37,378 nucleotides of DNA from Bacteroidota bacterium. GTDB taxonomy: Bacteria; Bacteroidota; Bacteroidia; NS11-12g; UBA955. This document shows, piece after piece, positions 1 to 9,728 of the stretch. The stretch spans positions 1 through 37,378 of the forward strand of contig JAURIG010000007.1 in NCBI GenBank assembly GCA_030832905.1, read 5' to 3'. The notes below the pieces were generated by a model. The model searched no databases and was not told the DNA's origin. It saw only the letters and a list, made by a program, of their open reading frames with translations. Within the stretch, counting starts at the first letter, position 1. The number at the start of each line of letters is the position of its first letter. Position numbers and translations under genes: made by a program.

Positions 1-1287
1 TTTTTTGAATTGGCCTATGCCACAATGCATACCACAGGTCAAAGTTTTATGATGAGCTTTCAAGCCTCAGGGCCACATGCTTGTGATAGAGCATTGGAAG
101 TAATGGCTACTGCATATGAGCAATTGACATACTATCCTAATCAAGTGAATTGGGTAAAGCCAATGGGCAAGTTTGATTTGTCTCTTCACAAAACCTATTC
201 ACCAATTCCTAAAGGCATTGGTTTGGTGATTGGTTGTTCTACTTTCCCAACTTGGAATACCGTTCCAGGTTTGTATGCCAACTTAATGACTGGCAATGTA
301 TGTATCGTTAAACCACATCCTAAAGCCATTTATCCTATAGCTATTTTTATTGAAGCATTGCAAACCGCTATGATAGCCGCAGGGGTAAATCCTCATAGCA
401 TTCAATTGGCGGCAGATACCATTGAAGCCCCTTTAAGCAAAACACTTGCAGAGCACCCTGCTGTTCAATTAATTGATTACACTGGTGGCAATGCATTTGG
501 TGATTATGTTGAATCACTTCATAAAACTTGTTTCACTGAAAAAGCAGGTATCAATTCTATCCTATTAGATTCGTGTAAGAACATAGATGCCGTTGCTCAA
601 AACATAGCCTTTGCTGTGTCTTTGTATTCAGGTCAAATGTGTACGGCTCCTCAGAATATTTATATTGCCAAGCAAGGCGTTCAAACTGAAGAAGGGCTTG
701 TATCTGTAGCAGACGTTCAACAAAAAATTGTTATGGCCATTAAAGGCTTAATGGACAATCCAAAAGCGGCTGCACCAACATTGGGTGCCATTCAAAATGA
801 TGCGACCATTAGCAGAATACAACAAGAGCTTCAATTGCATGCTGATAAAGTATTGACCTATGACACCAATGTTGTGAATGCAGAGTTTGAATCAGCACGC
901 CTACAAACCCCAAGTGTTATTGCTTGTTCTGTAGAAGATAAAAACATCTACATGAAAGAATGTTTTGGGCCTATGATTTATTTAGTGCAAACAGAGAGCT
1001 TTGAGCAATCATTGTCTGTTGTTCAGGTATCAGCGCAATCTCATGGCGCGATTACCTGCTCTGCCTATACAACTGATGCGGCTAAATCCACTGCTATTCA
1101 AGTAGCTATGAATGCTGTCTTTACACCTGTATCCTTTAATTTCATCGGCGCTGCTTTTGTTAATCAGCATGCTGCCTTTAGTGATTTACACGTATCTGGA
1201 GGCAATCCTGCAGGGAATGCAACCTTTACCAATACTGACTTTATAAACAAACGTTATATCTGGATAGGCAATAGATATATGTTGTAA
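1..1287 (+). CDS. PaaN-like aldehyde dehydrogenase family protein, 5' truncated by the window edge
   Basis: Frame is open through base 1 (FFE-LAYATMHTTGQ...). Contains aldehyde dehydrogenase-like GQMCTAP active-site Cys context and VIGCSTFPTWNTVPGLYANLMTGN; overall resembles PaaN-type ALDH. Confidence 0.8.
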   Translation, partial: FFELAYATMHTTGQSFMMSFQASGPHACDRALEVMATAYEQLTYYPNQVNWVKPMGKFDLSLHKTYSPIPKGIGLVIGCSTFPTWNTVPGLYANLMTGNVCIVKPHPKAIYPIAIFIEALQTAMIAAGVNPHSIQLAADTIEAPLSKTLAEHPAVQLIDYTGGNAFGDYVESLHKTCFTEKAGINSILLDSCKNIDAVAQNIAFAVSLYSGQMCTAPQNIYIAKQGVQTEEGLVSVADVQQKIVMAIKGLMDNPKAAAPTLGAIQNDATISRIQQELQLHADKVLTYDTNVVNAEFESARLQTPSVIACSVEDKNIYMKECFGPMIYLVQTESFEQSLSVVQVSAQSHGAITCSAYTTDAAKSTAIQVAMNAVFTPVSFNFIGAAFVNQHAAFSDLHVSGGNPAGNATFTNTDFINKRYIWIGNRYML

Positions 1288-1299
1288 CGAATATTTTAT

Positions 1300-1307
1300 T
1301 AAATTTG
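1300..1307 (+). promoter_or_regulatory. Bacteroidota-type -7 element TAAATTTG, 4 nt before the yceI-like ATG
   Basis: Exact match to the TAnnTTTG consensus; ATG at 1312. No good -33 element at the canonical spacing. Confidence 0.45.
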
Positions 1308-1311
1308 TACC

Positions 1312-1980
1312 ATGAAAAAATCAATCTTCATTTTATCATTAGCAGCAGTATTCGCTGCTTGTAACAATCAAGAAGCTACTCAAGCTTCAGATCAAGCTGC
1401 AGTGAGCACAGACTCTACTGGCATCAACTACTCAATTGATACCATCGGTTCAATAATTGGTTGGGATTCTAAAAAAATCGTTGGCGGTCATAACGGAGGT
1501 ATTCGTTTAAGCAGCGGTTCATTAAACATTAAAGATGGTAACATCGTTTCTGGTGGATTCGTAGTCAACATGAACACCATTACCAATGCTGATTTGCCAA
1601 ATGACAAAGACAGTTTGAACTACCACTTAGTTGGTCACTTAATGTCTCCAGATTTCTTTGATGTAGCCAAATACCCAACTGCTAAATTTGATGTAACTAA
1701 CGTAACTGTATTAAGCAATGATGCTGCAGGTAACACCCACACCATCAGCGGTAACTTGACCGTTAAAGATTCAGTTAAAAACATCAGCTTCCCAGCTAAA
1801 GTTGCCATCAATGGCGATGAATTAACTGCTACAGCTACTGTGGTTATCAACCGTTTAGATTTCGGCATTAAATACAATTCAGTATCAGCATCACCAGCAG
1901 CTTTATTAAAGAAGTTAGGTGACAATGCCATCAAAGATGAGTTGACCATTTCAATCAATTTGAAAGCTAAAAAAGGTTAA
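1312..1980 (+). CDS. YceI family lipoprotein
   Basis: Lipoprotein signal (FAAC) followed by YceI-like pattern (SIIGWDSKKIVGGHNGGIRLSSGSL... NHLVGHLMSPDFFDVAKYPTAKFDVT). Confidence 0.9.
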   Translation: MKKSIFILSLAAVFAACNNQEATQASDQAAVSTDSTGINYSIDTIGSIIGWDSKKIVGGHNGGIRLSSGSLNIKDGNIVSGGFVVNMNTITNADLPNDKDSLNYHLVGHLMSPDFFDVAKYPTAKFDVTNVTVLSNDAAGNTHTISGNLTVKDSVKNISFPAKVAINGDELTATATVVINRLDFGIKYNSVSASPAALLKKLGDNAIKDELTISINLKAKKG

Positions 1981-2019
1981 TAATACCCTCATTTTTAAGT
2001 TTGTTTTTAAGATCAAAGA

Positions 2020-2044
2020 CCCCGCTAATTGGCGGGGTTTTTTG
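2020..2044 (+). terminator. Rho-independent terminator downstream of the yceI-like gene
   Basis: CCCCGC-taattg-GCGGGG followed by a T run. Confidence 0.85.
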
Positions 2045-2095
2045 TTGTTTTAGCCTGAATAGGTCTGCAAAATATTTAGTATCATTGCACTACAA

Positions 2096-2602
2096 ATGAA
2101 CAAGAAGCAATTTTTAACACTGTTGTGGTTGCTCATAGGCTGCATTATGTGTGTCTTATTGTTTCGTTCTGTTCGTTCCAGTATGCAAGCAAAGTCTATA
2201 GATGCCTATGACAAGGCGCTTATCATTGGCAGACTTGACACTTTAAAAGCTTTGCAAGTGGCTTATAGGTCAGTTAATGGTTATTATGCTGCGGATTTCA
2301 ATACCCTTGCAGATTTTGCTCAAAAAGCGCAATTAATGGAGGTTTCAGAAGGACAATCTTCTGTGGCTGATACCACCTTAAGACCTTTGTTTGATATACA
2401 GCATTCTGACTTTGATATTTTGCATTTAGGCTATGCAGATAGGGCTCAAAAATTCCCTTTTGTATTCGAGGCAGCATACACTGTTCAATCTGGTGATACT
2501 TTGCCTTACTTTGATATTGCTACACCAGCAGCTTTAGGGAAAGACCGTGTGTTAAACATTGGCAATAAAACATTAAATACGATTGATGGCAATTGGAGAT
2601 AA
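2096..2602 (+). CDS. Hypothetical protein with N-terminal transmembrane segment
   Basis: ORF with hydrophobic N-terminus (FLTLLWLLIGCIMCVLLF); followed by the DUF3822-like gene with small overlap. Confidence 0.75.
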   Translation: MNKKQFLTLLWLLIGCIMCVLLFRSVRSSMQAKSIDAYDKALIIGRLDTLKALQVAYRSVNGYYAADFNTLADFAQKAQLMEVSEGQSSVADTTLRPLFDIQHSDFDILHLGYADRAQKFPFVFEAAYTVQSGDTLPYFDIATPAALGKDRVLNIGNKTLNTIDGNWR

Positions 2603-3290
2603 AAAACATATAGTTGCGGAACAGCCGCTCAAAGCGGATGAAAGCATTAACCTTTGCAATGTTTACCGCTGCGATTGGGAAGCATATGAAGTCTTGTCTG
2701 TCTATTCTGTGTTGAGTAAGCAATTACTAGCCTATAAAGTCATGCACAAAGGCCATGCAGATCAAGATGAATGGTTAAGCATGCCCTTCAATAAGAAGTT
2801 AGTAGTGAGTCAAATCCCTAAAGTACAGGTTGTGCCCAATCAGTTTGCACAGAACCATGCTTCTGATCAATTGCCTTTCGTGATTGAAAGTGATTTGCCC
2901 AAAGACCATAAGCATATTTTAGAAGGCATTGCCCAATGGCAATTGCAAAAAGGCAGTGGTCAACAATTGTTTGTATGGTATCAAGACAATCAATTGCTGG
3001 TTGTATTGTTTAACCAAAAGCAATTGCAATTTTCCAATGTGTTTGCGGCCAATACTGAGCACGAAGTATTGTATTTCATTGTTGCGGCCATTCAAGCCGT
3101 TCAAATGGAACAAAGTCAATTGACTTTGACAGTTAGCTATGATTTATGGCAAAATTCGGCCCTAATCAACTTTTTAAAGCCATACTTTCAGGGGGTAGAT
3201 TGTTTGCGTTTGCCCTATGAATTAGATGCAGAATTGCTTGATTTAACTGCATGGTTAATGCCCAATGAATTAATGGCACAATGCGAATAA
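2586..3290 (+). CDS. DUF3822 family protein
   Basis: Sequence character plus typical Bacteroidota neighbourhood immediately upstream of rsmD-coaD. ATG at 2586; ORF track starts at TTG 2583. Confidence 0.75.
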   Translation: MAIGDKKHIVAEQPLKADESINLCNVYRCDWEAYEVLSVYSVLSKQLLAYKVMHKGHADQDEWLSMPFNKKLVVSQIPKVQVVPNQFAQNHASDQLPFVIESDLPKDHKHILEGIAQWQLQKGSGQQLFVWYQDNQLLVVLFNQKQLQFSNVFAANTEHEVLYFIVAAIQAVQMEQSQLTLTVSYDLWQNSALINFLKPYFQGVDCLRLPYELDAELLDLTAWLMPNELMAQCE

Positions 3291-3814
3291 TTCAAGGCTT
3301 ATATAAAGGGTTTCAATTCCCGGTTTATCACGGTTCCAATACCAGGCCAACTTCAGATTTGGTCAAAGAGAGTTTGTTCAATAGTCTTGCTCCTTATTTA
3401 GATATAGAGGAAATTAAAGTATTAGATCTGTTTGCTGGTACTGGTAATATTGGATTAGAATGTTTATCAAGAGGGGCCGCCTCTTTGGTTAGTGTTGATC
3501 TTGCTGCCAAAAACAGTCAATACATGCAGGCCATTAAGAGCAAATTGCAAATTGAACACTGGCAAATCGTTAAAAGTGATGCCATAAAGTTTTTAGAACA
3601 CAATCAGAGTCCTTTTCAACTCATTTTTGCCGATCCGCCTTATGATTATCCCAATATTCATACTTTGGTACAAAAGGTTATTCAAGCAGATTGGTTTTTG
3701 AGTCAACCAAGCCTATTTGTTTTAGAGCATGTAGACCGTTTGGTATTCCAAGACAAATTGGTATTTTTGAAGAAGCAATACGGCAATACCGCCTTTACTT
3801 GCTTTCAATCCTAA
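3281..3814 (+). CDS. rsmD: 16S rRNA (guanine(966)-N(2))-methyltransferase RsmD
   Basis: MRIIQGLYKG...TRPTSDLVKESLFNSL, VLDLFAGTGNIGLECLSRGA, IFADPPY motif. Confidence 0.95.
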   Translation: MRIIQGLYKGFQFPVYHGSNTRPTSDLVKESLFNSLAPYLDIEEIKVLDLFAGTGNIGLECLSRGAASLVSVDLAAKNSQYMQAIKSKLQIEHWQIVKSDAIKFLEHNQSPFQLIFADPPYDYPNIHTLVQKVIQADWFLSQPSLFVLEHVDRLVFQDKLVFLKKQYGNTAFTCFQS

Positions 3815-3818
3815 ACCT

Positions 3819-4277
3819 ATGTTAAAAACAGCAGTGTTTCCGGGGTCATTTGATCCGATCACCAATGGTCATTTAGACATTATTCAAAAGGCTGCTCAGC
3901 TGTTTGATAAAGTGATAGTAGCGGTTGGTCACAATGCAGATAAAGCCTCTATGTTTTCTGTTGAGCAACGCTTAGAATGGATCAAACAATCTTGTGCGCA
4001 TTTGCCTCAAGTTGAAGTGAAATCTTATACGGGCTTAACCATTGCCTTTTGCCAAGAGCAAGGCGCCGCTTTTTTAATCAGAGGTTTGCGCTCAGGTTTA
4101 GACTTTGAATACGAACAAAGCATAGCCTTTGCCAACAAAGAAATGAACGCCCAAATTGAAACCGTGTTTTTATTAAGCAGTCCGTCGTATTCTAATATCA
4201 GTTCTACTATAGTTAGAGATGTGATTAAACACAAGGGCAATTACAAGGCCTTTGTGCCCGCTGCCGTCCAATTTTAA
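3819..4277 (+). CDS. coaD: Pantetheine-phosphate adenylyltransferase
   Basis: AVFPGSFDPITNGHLDII, FLIRGLRSGLDFEYEQSIAFANKEMN, SSPSYSNISSTIVRD. Confidence 0.97.
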   Translation: MLKTAVFPGSFDPITNGHLDIIQKAAQLFDKVIVAVGHNADKASMFSVEQRLEWIKQSCAHLPQVEVKSYTGLTIAFCQEQGAAFLIRGLRSGLDFEYEQSIAFANKEMNAQIETVFLLSSPSYSNISSTIVRDVIKHKGNYKAFVPAAVQF

Positions 4278-5173
4278 GCTTGAAAGGCTTGAATGATTTT
4301 GTCTATTTGATGGGCTATACTTTGCCCAGAAGCTTGATAACTGTTGTACAGATTCATTAAGACCCTTAAAATAATCGCCTCATTGCTGCATGGTAATAGG
4401 TTTTGAGGATGCAGCGGCAAGCCCATTTCTTTAATGATATTGCTGAGTTGCTCTTGATTGAATACACCACCGCCATTATAGGCATTGATGTAAAATTTGA
4501 TTTCACCTTTGGCGATGTGCGATATGCTTTGCTTATCGTTGAAATGGTCTAAGTTTTCTGTTTCTTGATCTTCCACGTATGCCATAATGAAATGGCGTGG
4601 CAGATTGATGCCATACACTGGTATGTTTAATCTTTGAGCCACTAAAATGTATACAATAGACAAGGCAATGGGATTGCCTTTTTTAGTGTTCAAGACTTGA
4701 TTGAAATAACTGTTATCTGGGTTTAAGAAGTCTGCCTCATTGGCTCTAAATCCATGTAATTGAAATAAGATATAGTTTAAGATTTTAACCTTTTCAAAAG
4801 AGGTTAAGTCATAATGAAACTCCAACCAAGCATCGAGTCTTAAAGACTCTATTTGTTCGCGTAAATGCTCTGGTTTTACATCAGGGTATTTGAATTGAGC
4901 AATGTAGGCGAGGGGTAAAATTAGGTCTGAACTATCTTTCGCTTTCCAGTCCAGTATTTGTTGGCCAAAATGCTGAATGCGAATGCTGTCTATGCAAAAT
5001 TCTAAACGCTGTTTAGCTAACTCTGAATCAATGTGGGTGTATAAGAAGGCGTCTAATAGAGGCGTTTGGTCAATGTGGCATTGACTCAGTGCTTCGATTG
5101 CAGAATTGCCAACGGTTTCGTCAGGGTCTTCAAGCAAACTCAGCAAAGCTTTGATTTTGCTGTCTTCAAGCAT
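4274..5173 (-). CDS. Transglutaminase-core2 / SirB1-like protein
   Basis: LNYILFQLHGFRANEADFLNPDNSYFNQVLNTKKGNPIALSIVYILVAQRLNIPVYGINLPRHFIMAY is characteristic of SirB1-type Transglut_core2. Confidence 0.85.
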   Translation of the reverse strand: MLEDSKIKALLSLLEDPDETVGNSAIEALSQCHIDQTPLLDAFLYTHIDSELAKQRLEFCIDSIRIQHFGQQILDWKAKDSSDLILPLAYIAQFKYPDVKPEHLREQIESLRLDAWLEFHYDLTSFEKVKILNYILFQLHGFRANEADFLNPDNSYFNQVLNTKKGNPIALSIVYILVAQRLNIPVYGINLPRHFIMAYVEDQETENLDHFNDKQSISHIAKGEIKFYINAYNGGGVFNQEQLSNIIKEMGLPLHPQNLLPCSNEAIILRVLMNLYNSYQASGQSIAHQIDKIIQAFQA

Positions 5174-5175
5174 GT

Positions 5176-7557
5176 TTATTTCTTAGACTTGGCTTTTGCT
5201 TTCGCTTTTGCTTTGGGAGCCGCCTTAGCTTTTGCCTTGACTTTTGCTTTTGGTTCTGCATTCGCACCTACTTTACCTTTAGATTGGGCTTGTACCATTT
5301 CCATAACTGATTCAAAGGTCAATTGGTCCAGGTTGCTGTCTTTTGGTAATTTGTAGTTATTGCGTTTGTAGGCAATGTAAGGGCCCCAACGGCCTTTTAA
5401 AATTTCTAAATCAGCATCTTCTTTAAAGGTTTTTAGCACCTTTTCAGCTTCTGATTTGATTTTATTGTCTATGAGTTCAATGGCCTCCTCGATTGTGATT
5501 TCGAAGATGTCTTTGTCTTTAGGAATGGAGGCGAATAAGCTACCAAATTTAATGTAAGGACCGAACTTGCCAATAGCTGCCGTTACTGGAGTTTGCTGGT
5601 AACTACCAATGGTTCTAGGTAGTTTAAACAGTTCAAGGGCTTGCTCAAGGGTAAGGGTTTCAAGGGATTGACCAGAACGCAAGCTGGCGAATTTTTTGTC
5701 TTCATCTTCTTGATCACCAATTTGAACCAAGGGGCCATAACGGCCAATTCTACCAATAATTGGTTTGCCAGAAACAGGGTCGTTACCAATCACTCTTTCA
5801 CCTTTAACGCGTTCTGCATTTTCAAGGGTTTTGTCGACATCTTTATGGAATGGCTTGTAAAAACGGTCTATCATTTTTGTCCAAGCTTGCATGCCTTGCG
5901 CTATTTCGTCAAATTCTTTTTCAACGCTAGCGGTAAAGCTATAATCCATAATGGATTCAAAATGTTCGTTTAAGAAATCGGTTACCAAAATGCCAATGTC
6001 AGTAGGGAAGAGTTTGTTTTTCTCTACGCCGGTATTTTCTGTATTGGTTTTAACGGTAATCTCATTGCCTTTTAAAAGGGCTGTTTGAAAAGCTCTTGGT
6101 GTACCTTCTCTATTTTCTTTTACCACATAACCTCTCTTTTGAATGGTTAAGATGGTTGGAGCATAGGTTGAAGGTCTGCCAATGCCTAAATCTTCAAGTT
6201 TTTTAACCAAGCTGGCTTCCGTGTATCTTGGAGCTGGGCGACTGAATTTTTGTTCAGACAACATTTGTGTTAAATCTAAAGCTTCACCCACTTTTAAAGG
6301 TGGTAGAATGTCTTTGTTGTCATCATCGTCTTCGTCGTCTTGACTTTCCATATACACCTTTAAAAAGCCATCAAATTGAATCACTTCACCTTCGGCTTTA
6401 AGGTTTTGCTTGGCCTTGCTAACATTGATATCCACCAAGGTGCGCTCAAGTTCTGCATTGGCCATTTGACTGGCAATAGCGCGTTTCCAAATGAGCTCGT
6501 ATAATTTCATCTCTTGAGGATCTTCACCAGCCTTATGGTGGTCAAAATAGGTCGGTCTGATGGCCTCGTGCGCTTCTTGAGCACTTGCGTTTTTAGTGGT
6601 GTAGTTTCTTGGGGCACTGTATTCAGCTCCGAAGGCTGCTTTAATCTCTTTCTCAGCGCCTAAAATAGCCGTTTGAGATAAATTAACAGAGTCCGTTCTC
6701 ATGTAGGTAATATGACCCGCTTCGTAAAGCTTCTGAGCCAATAACATGGTCTTGGCCACTGGGTAACCTAATTTTCTTGAGGCTTCTTGTTGAAGCGTAC
6801 TGGTTGTAAACGGTGCCGCAGCTTTTCTTTGAGCTGGTTTTACCTCAATATGGTTAACAGTGAAATCGCTGTCTTGTGCTTGTTTCAAAAAGGCAATGGC
6901 TTCCGCTTCTGTTTTGAATCGGGTAGGCAGCTCCGCTTTAATGGCTTTCTTATGGCCTTTTTTGGTGAATTCTGCGGTAATTCTGAAATCAGAAACAGAA
7001 GTAAAATGGTTCACCTCGCGTTCTCTTTCTACAATTAATCTCACCGCTACCGATTGCACTCTGCCTGCAGATAAAGAAGGTTTTACTTTTCGCCATAAGA
7101 TAGGCGACAATTCAAAACCCACTAAACGGTCTAAAATTCTTCGAGCTTGCTGAGCGTCAACAAGGGCTTTGTCAATGCTACGCGGGTGTTTAATAGCGTT
7201 TTCAATGGCTGGTTTTGTGATTTCATGAAACACAATACGCTTGGTTTTTTCTTCTTTCAATCCAAGGACTTCAAACAAGTGCCAAGAAATAGCTTCTCCT
7301 TCGCGGTCCTCATCGGAAGCTAACCAAACCATTTCGCTTTCTTTGGCTAATTTCTTTAACTCGTTCACTACTTTGACTTTGTCTGGTGAAACGATGTAAT
7401 TGGGTTTAAACCCGTTTTTTATGTCAATGGCGCTATCGCCTTTGTCTAAATCTCTAATATGTCCAAAGCTAGAACGAACAGTATAATCCTTTCCGAGGAA
7501 TTTTTCTATGGTCTTAGCTTTAGCAGGAGACTCAACAATTACTAAGTTTTTAGTCAT
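5176..7557 (-). CDS. topA: DNA topoisomerase I (type IA) with Lys/Ala-rich C-terminal tail
   Basis: NLVIVESPAKAKTIEKFLGKDY, SDEDREGEAISWHL, ITYMRTDS, DLGIGRPSTYA; C-terminal PKAKVKAKAKAAPKAKAKAKAKSKK. Confidence 0.98.
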   Translation of the reverse strand: MTKNLVIVESPAKAKTIEKFLGKDYTVRSSFGHIRDLDKGDSAIDIKNGFKPNYIVSPDKVKVVNELKKLAKESEMVWLASDEDREGEAISWHLFEVLGLKEEKTKRIVFHEITKPAIENAIKHPRSIDKALVDAQQARRILDRLVGFELSPILWRKVKPSLSAGRVQSVAVRLIVEREREVNHFTSVSDFRITAEFTKKGHKKAIKAELPTRFKTEAEAIAFLKQAQDSDFTVNHIEVKPAQRKAAAPFTTSTLQQEASRKLGYPVAKTMLLAQKLYEAGHITYMRTDSVNLSQTAILGAEKEIKAAFGAEYSAPRNYTTKNASAQEAHEAIRPTYFDHHKAGEDPQEMKLYELIWKRAIASQMANAELERTLVDINVSKAKQNLKAEGEVIQFDGFLKVYMESQDDEDDDDNKDILPPLKVGEALDLTQMLSEQKFSRPAPRYTEASLVKKLEDLGIGRPSTYAPTILTIQKRGYVVKENREGTPRAFQTALLKGNEITVKTNTENTGVEKNKLFPTDIGILVTDFLNEHFESIMDYSFTASVEKEFDEIAQGMQAWTKMIDRFYKPFHKDVDKTLENAERVKGERVIGNDPVSGKPIIGRIGRYGPLVQIGDQEDEDKKFASLRSGQSLETLTLEQALELFKLPRTIGSYQQTPVTAAIGKFGPYIKFGSLFASIPKDKDIFEITIEEAIELIDNKIKSEAEKVLKTFKEDADLEILKGRWGPYIAYKRNNYKLPKDSNLDQLTFESVMEMVQAQSKGKVGANAEPKAKVKAKAKAAPKAKAKAKAKSKK

Positions 7558-7571
7558 CTTTGAGTTTAAAA

Positions 7572-9656
7572 TCAGTTTGCAAATATGACCTTTTTATTGA
7601 TAACTTGGTTATTCGACCTAATTTTTAGTATGTAAAGGCCATTATCAATCAGGGCATTTTTGTGGTATTGAACTTGAACTTGGCCTTCAGCTTGAGTTGG
7701 CATTAATACAGTGTCAATTATTTGTCCTTGTAAATTTTCTAACCAAATTTCAGTTTCACCAGAATTGTGTTCATAGCTTATGTTCAATAATCCTTCGCTT
7801 GGGTTAGGGAAGATGTTAAGCGCTTTTATGCTCTCTACAGCACTGATATCTGTATTGTACTGGCCAATATTGATTTCGTCAATATAGATTGGATTGCCTG
7901 CGCCGCTAACTAATTCAATCATAAAGGCAATATTGCTATCTTGTTCAAAGCTGTTTAAACCAAAGCTTAATTGTTTCCATTGGTTACTTGCATTAGGTTT
8001 GAAAGTAGGCGAGAAGGTGCTGGTATAGGCCAAGGCTGTGGCACCTCTGTAAATGAATTGAGTCCAATTGTAGTTGCAACCTTTAGAGTAATATAAACGA
8101 AACTCTTCAGTTGAAGTCGCACTTTGTCTGATATAAGCCAACATTAAAGAGAGTTTAGGGCTCTTGCCAGCTAAAGGGCGCATATCGATTTGAGGGGTTA
8201 CCAATTGGAAGCGCATGCCGGCTGGAACTGAACTACTAATTGGCGCATATAAACTATTGTTGCCTCTGTAGCCTGTTGTAGTATCTCGGGTTAATTTAGT
8301 GGCTGTTGGATCTAAAATGCGCCAACCTGTATTGGTGTTCCAATCTGCTTTGCCAAAATCTTGACTAACTGATGGTTTGTTAGGGGCAATGCGCGGTTTT
8401 ACTTCAACGTAATTGTCAATATTTAAAGTGTTTGATCCGTTGGCGTTGGTTACGGTTAAAGTGACTTTGTAAAAACCTGGCGTGCTGTAGGTCACTACGG
8501 CAGTGTCTTTATTGGTGCTGCTAATGTTTGCACCAACAAATTGCCATTGTTTACTTGTTACTTGTGCTTTGCAAGAGTTGTCGTAATAGTATACTGGGTC
8601 GCCTGCGCAAACCACACGGGCCGAACTTGAGAAAAAGGCTAAAGGCACCACATTGCTTTTGTTAACGCCTGTAGCTATTAAGTTAGCGGCTGAAACCAAG
8701 TTACTTCTGAAACTGTAGCCAGTAATCACATTGTGCATGCGTGTTTTTTGATTGTTGCTGAACATGCTTTGGCAAGTGCCTTGAGAATAATCCATATAGT
8801 TTTCCCATTGGTCAATCAAATCGGGAGCATCGGTATTACAAGAATTGCCATTGGCCGGGCAGTTGGCGTTGGTAAACGTGCCTGCTACAGGAGGGGTGTC
8901 TGCACACAAATCGCCTTTTGAACTCCCTGTGCCTGCGCAACCATCTTCAAAAGTGTGAAACAAACCAAGATAATGGCCAATTTCATGTGTCAGTGTTCTG
9001 CCTGCATATGTTGGATTGCCTGTGCCAATTGTGCCCATACAATCAGATCTCATAACAATGCCATCCATATTGCCCATGCCACCAGCAACAGCACTTGGTA
9101 AGTAGGCGTACCCTAAGGTAGTGCCGCCTGTGCCACTGTTGTCTTGAATGGAGCTAACCACCCAAATGTTTAAGTATTTTCTATAATCCCAACGCGCACC
9201 TGTAATGGATTTTACATTGTCTCTTGCGTCCACATGCAAAGGGCTGTATACGCGGTTAATGCCATCTGTGCAGTTGCCACTTGGGTCCACTTGAGCCAAA
9301 CGGAATTCAATTTGACAATCAGCGGCAACACTTGTAAAAGGTGCTCTGATCGCTGTTTTGTTTGGGTTGTTTAAACTAAAGTCTTGATTGAGTATGCGGA
9401 TTTGATCTTCAATTTGCGCTTTAGAAATGTTTTCTGGGCCGTTTGTGTGTATAACATGAAACACCACTGGAATAATGTATTTGGTAACACGCTTGCTCGA
9501 ACTGATTTGCGCAATAGAATTGTTAAAGGCTTGCTCTTCTTGGACAATATTCGGATGCAAGGTTTTTGCAATCTTGTGGTATTGGTCAGTTAAACATTGA
9601 GCAGAGACGCTGATAGCAGATGAAACAACAAATACAGCTAGTAAAATTTTTTTCAT
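7572..9656 (-). CDS. M43-type (pappalysin-like) secreted zinc metalloprotease with PKD-like domain and T9SS C-terminal sorting domain
   Basis: Signal peptide, HEIGHYLGLFHTF zinc motif, MDYSQGTCQSMFSNNQKTRM Met-turn region, PKD-like segment, C-terminal IFPNPSEGLLNISYE...NGLYILKIRSNNQVINKKVIF. Likely start ATG 9656. Confidence 0.92.
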   Translation of the reverse strand: MKKILLAVFVVSSAISVSAQCLTDQYHKIAKTLHPNIVQEEQAFNNSIAQISSSKRVTKYIIPVVFHVIHTNGPENISKAQIEDQIRILNQDFSLNNPNKTAIRAPFTSVAADCQIEFRLAQVDPSGNCTDGINRVYSPLHVDARDNVKSITGARWDYRKYLNIWVVSSIQDNSGTGGTTLGYAYLPSAVAGGMGNMDGIVMRSDCMGTIGTGNPTYAGRTLTHEIGHYLGLFHTFEDGCAGTGSSKGDLCADTPPVAGTFTNANCPANGNSCNTDAPDLIDQWENYMDYSQGTCQSMFSNNQKTRMHNVITGYSFRSNLVSAANLIATGVNKSNVVPLAFFSSSARVVCAGDPVYYYDNSCKAQVTSKQWQFVGANISSTNKDTAVVTYSTPGFYKVTLTVTNANGSNTLNIDNYVEVKPRIAPNKPSVSQDFGKADWNTNTGWRILDPTATKLTRDTTTGYRGNNSLYAPISSSVPAGMRFQLVTPQIDMRPLAGKSPKLSLMLAYIRQSATSTEEFRLYYSKGCNYNWTQFIYRGATALAYTSTFSPTFKPNASNQWKQLSFGLNSFEQDSNIAFMIELVSGAGNPIYIDEINIGQYNTDISAVESIKALNIFPNPSEGLLNISYEHNSGETEIWLENLQGQIIDTVLMPTQAEGQVQVQYHKNALIDNGLYILKIRSNNQVINKKVIFAN

Positions 9657-9728
9657 GAGATTTAAAAGCAAAAATAAGGTTTTATCTCATAAGACCATCA
9701 AATTCAGGCCAATTGTGTCAGTAAGTGG

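Noticed and set aside
2929-3123. Plus-strand 64-aa and minus-strand 66-aa ORFs inside the DUF3822 gene
   Set aside because: Out-of-frame overlaps without recognisable product.
5066-5356. Plus-strand ORF (96 aa) antisense to topA and its neighbour
   Set aside because: Shadow of the Lys/Ala-rich topA tail and the adjacent gene; low-complexity Ala/Phe translation, no independent support.
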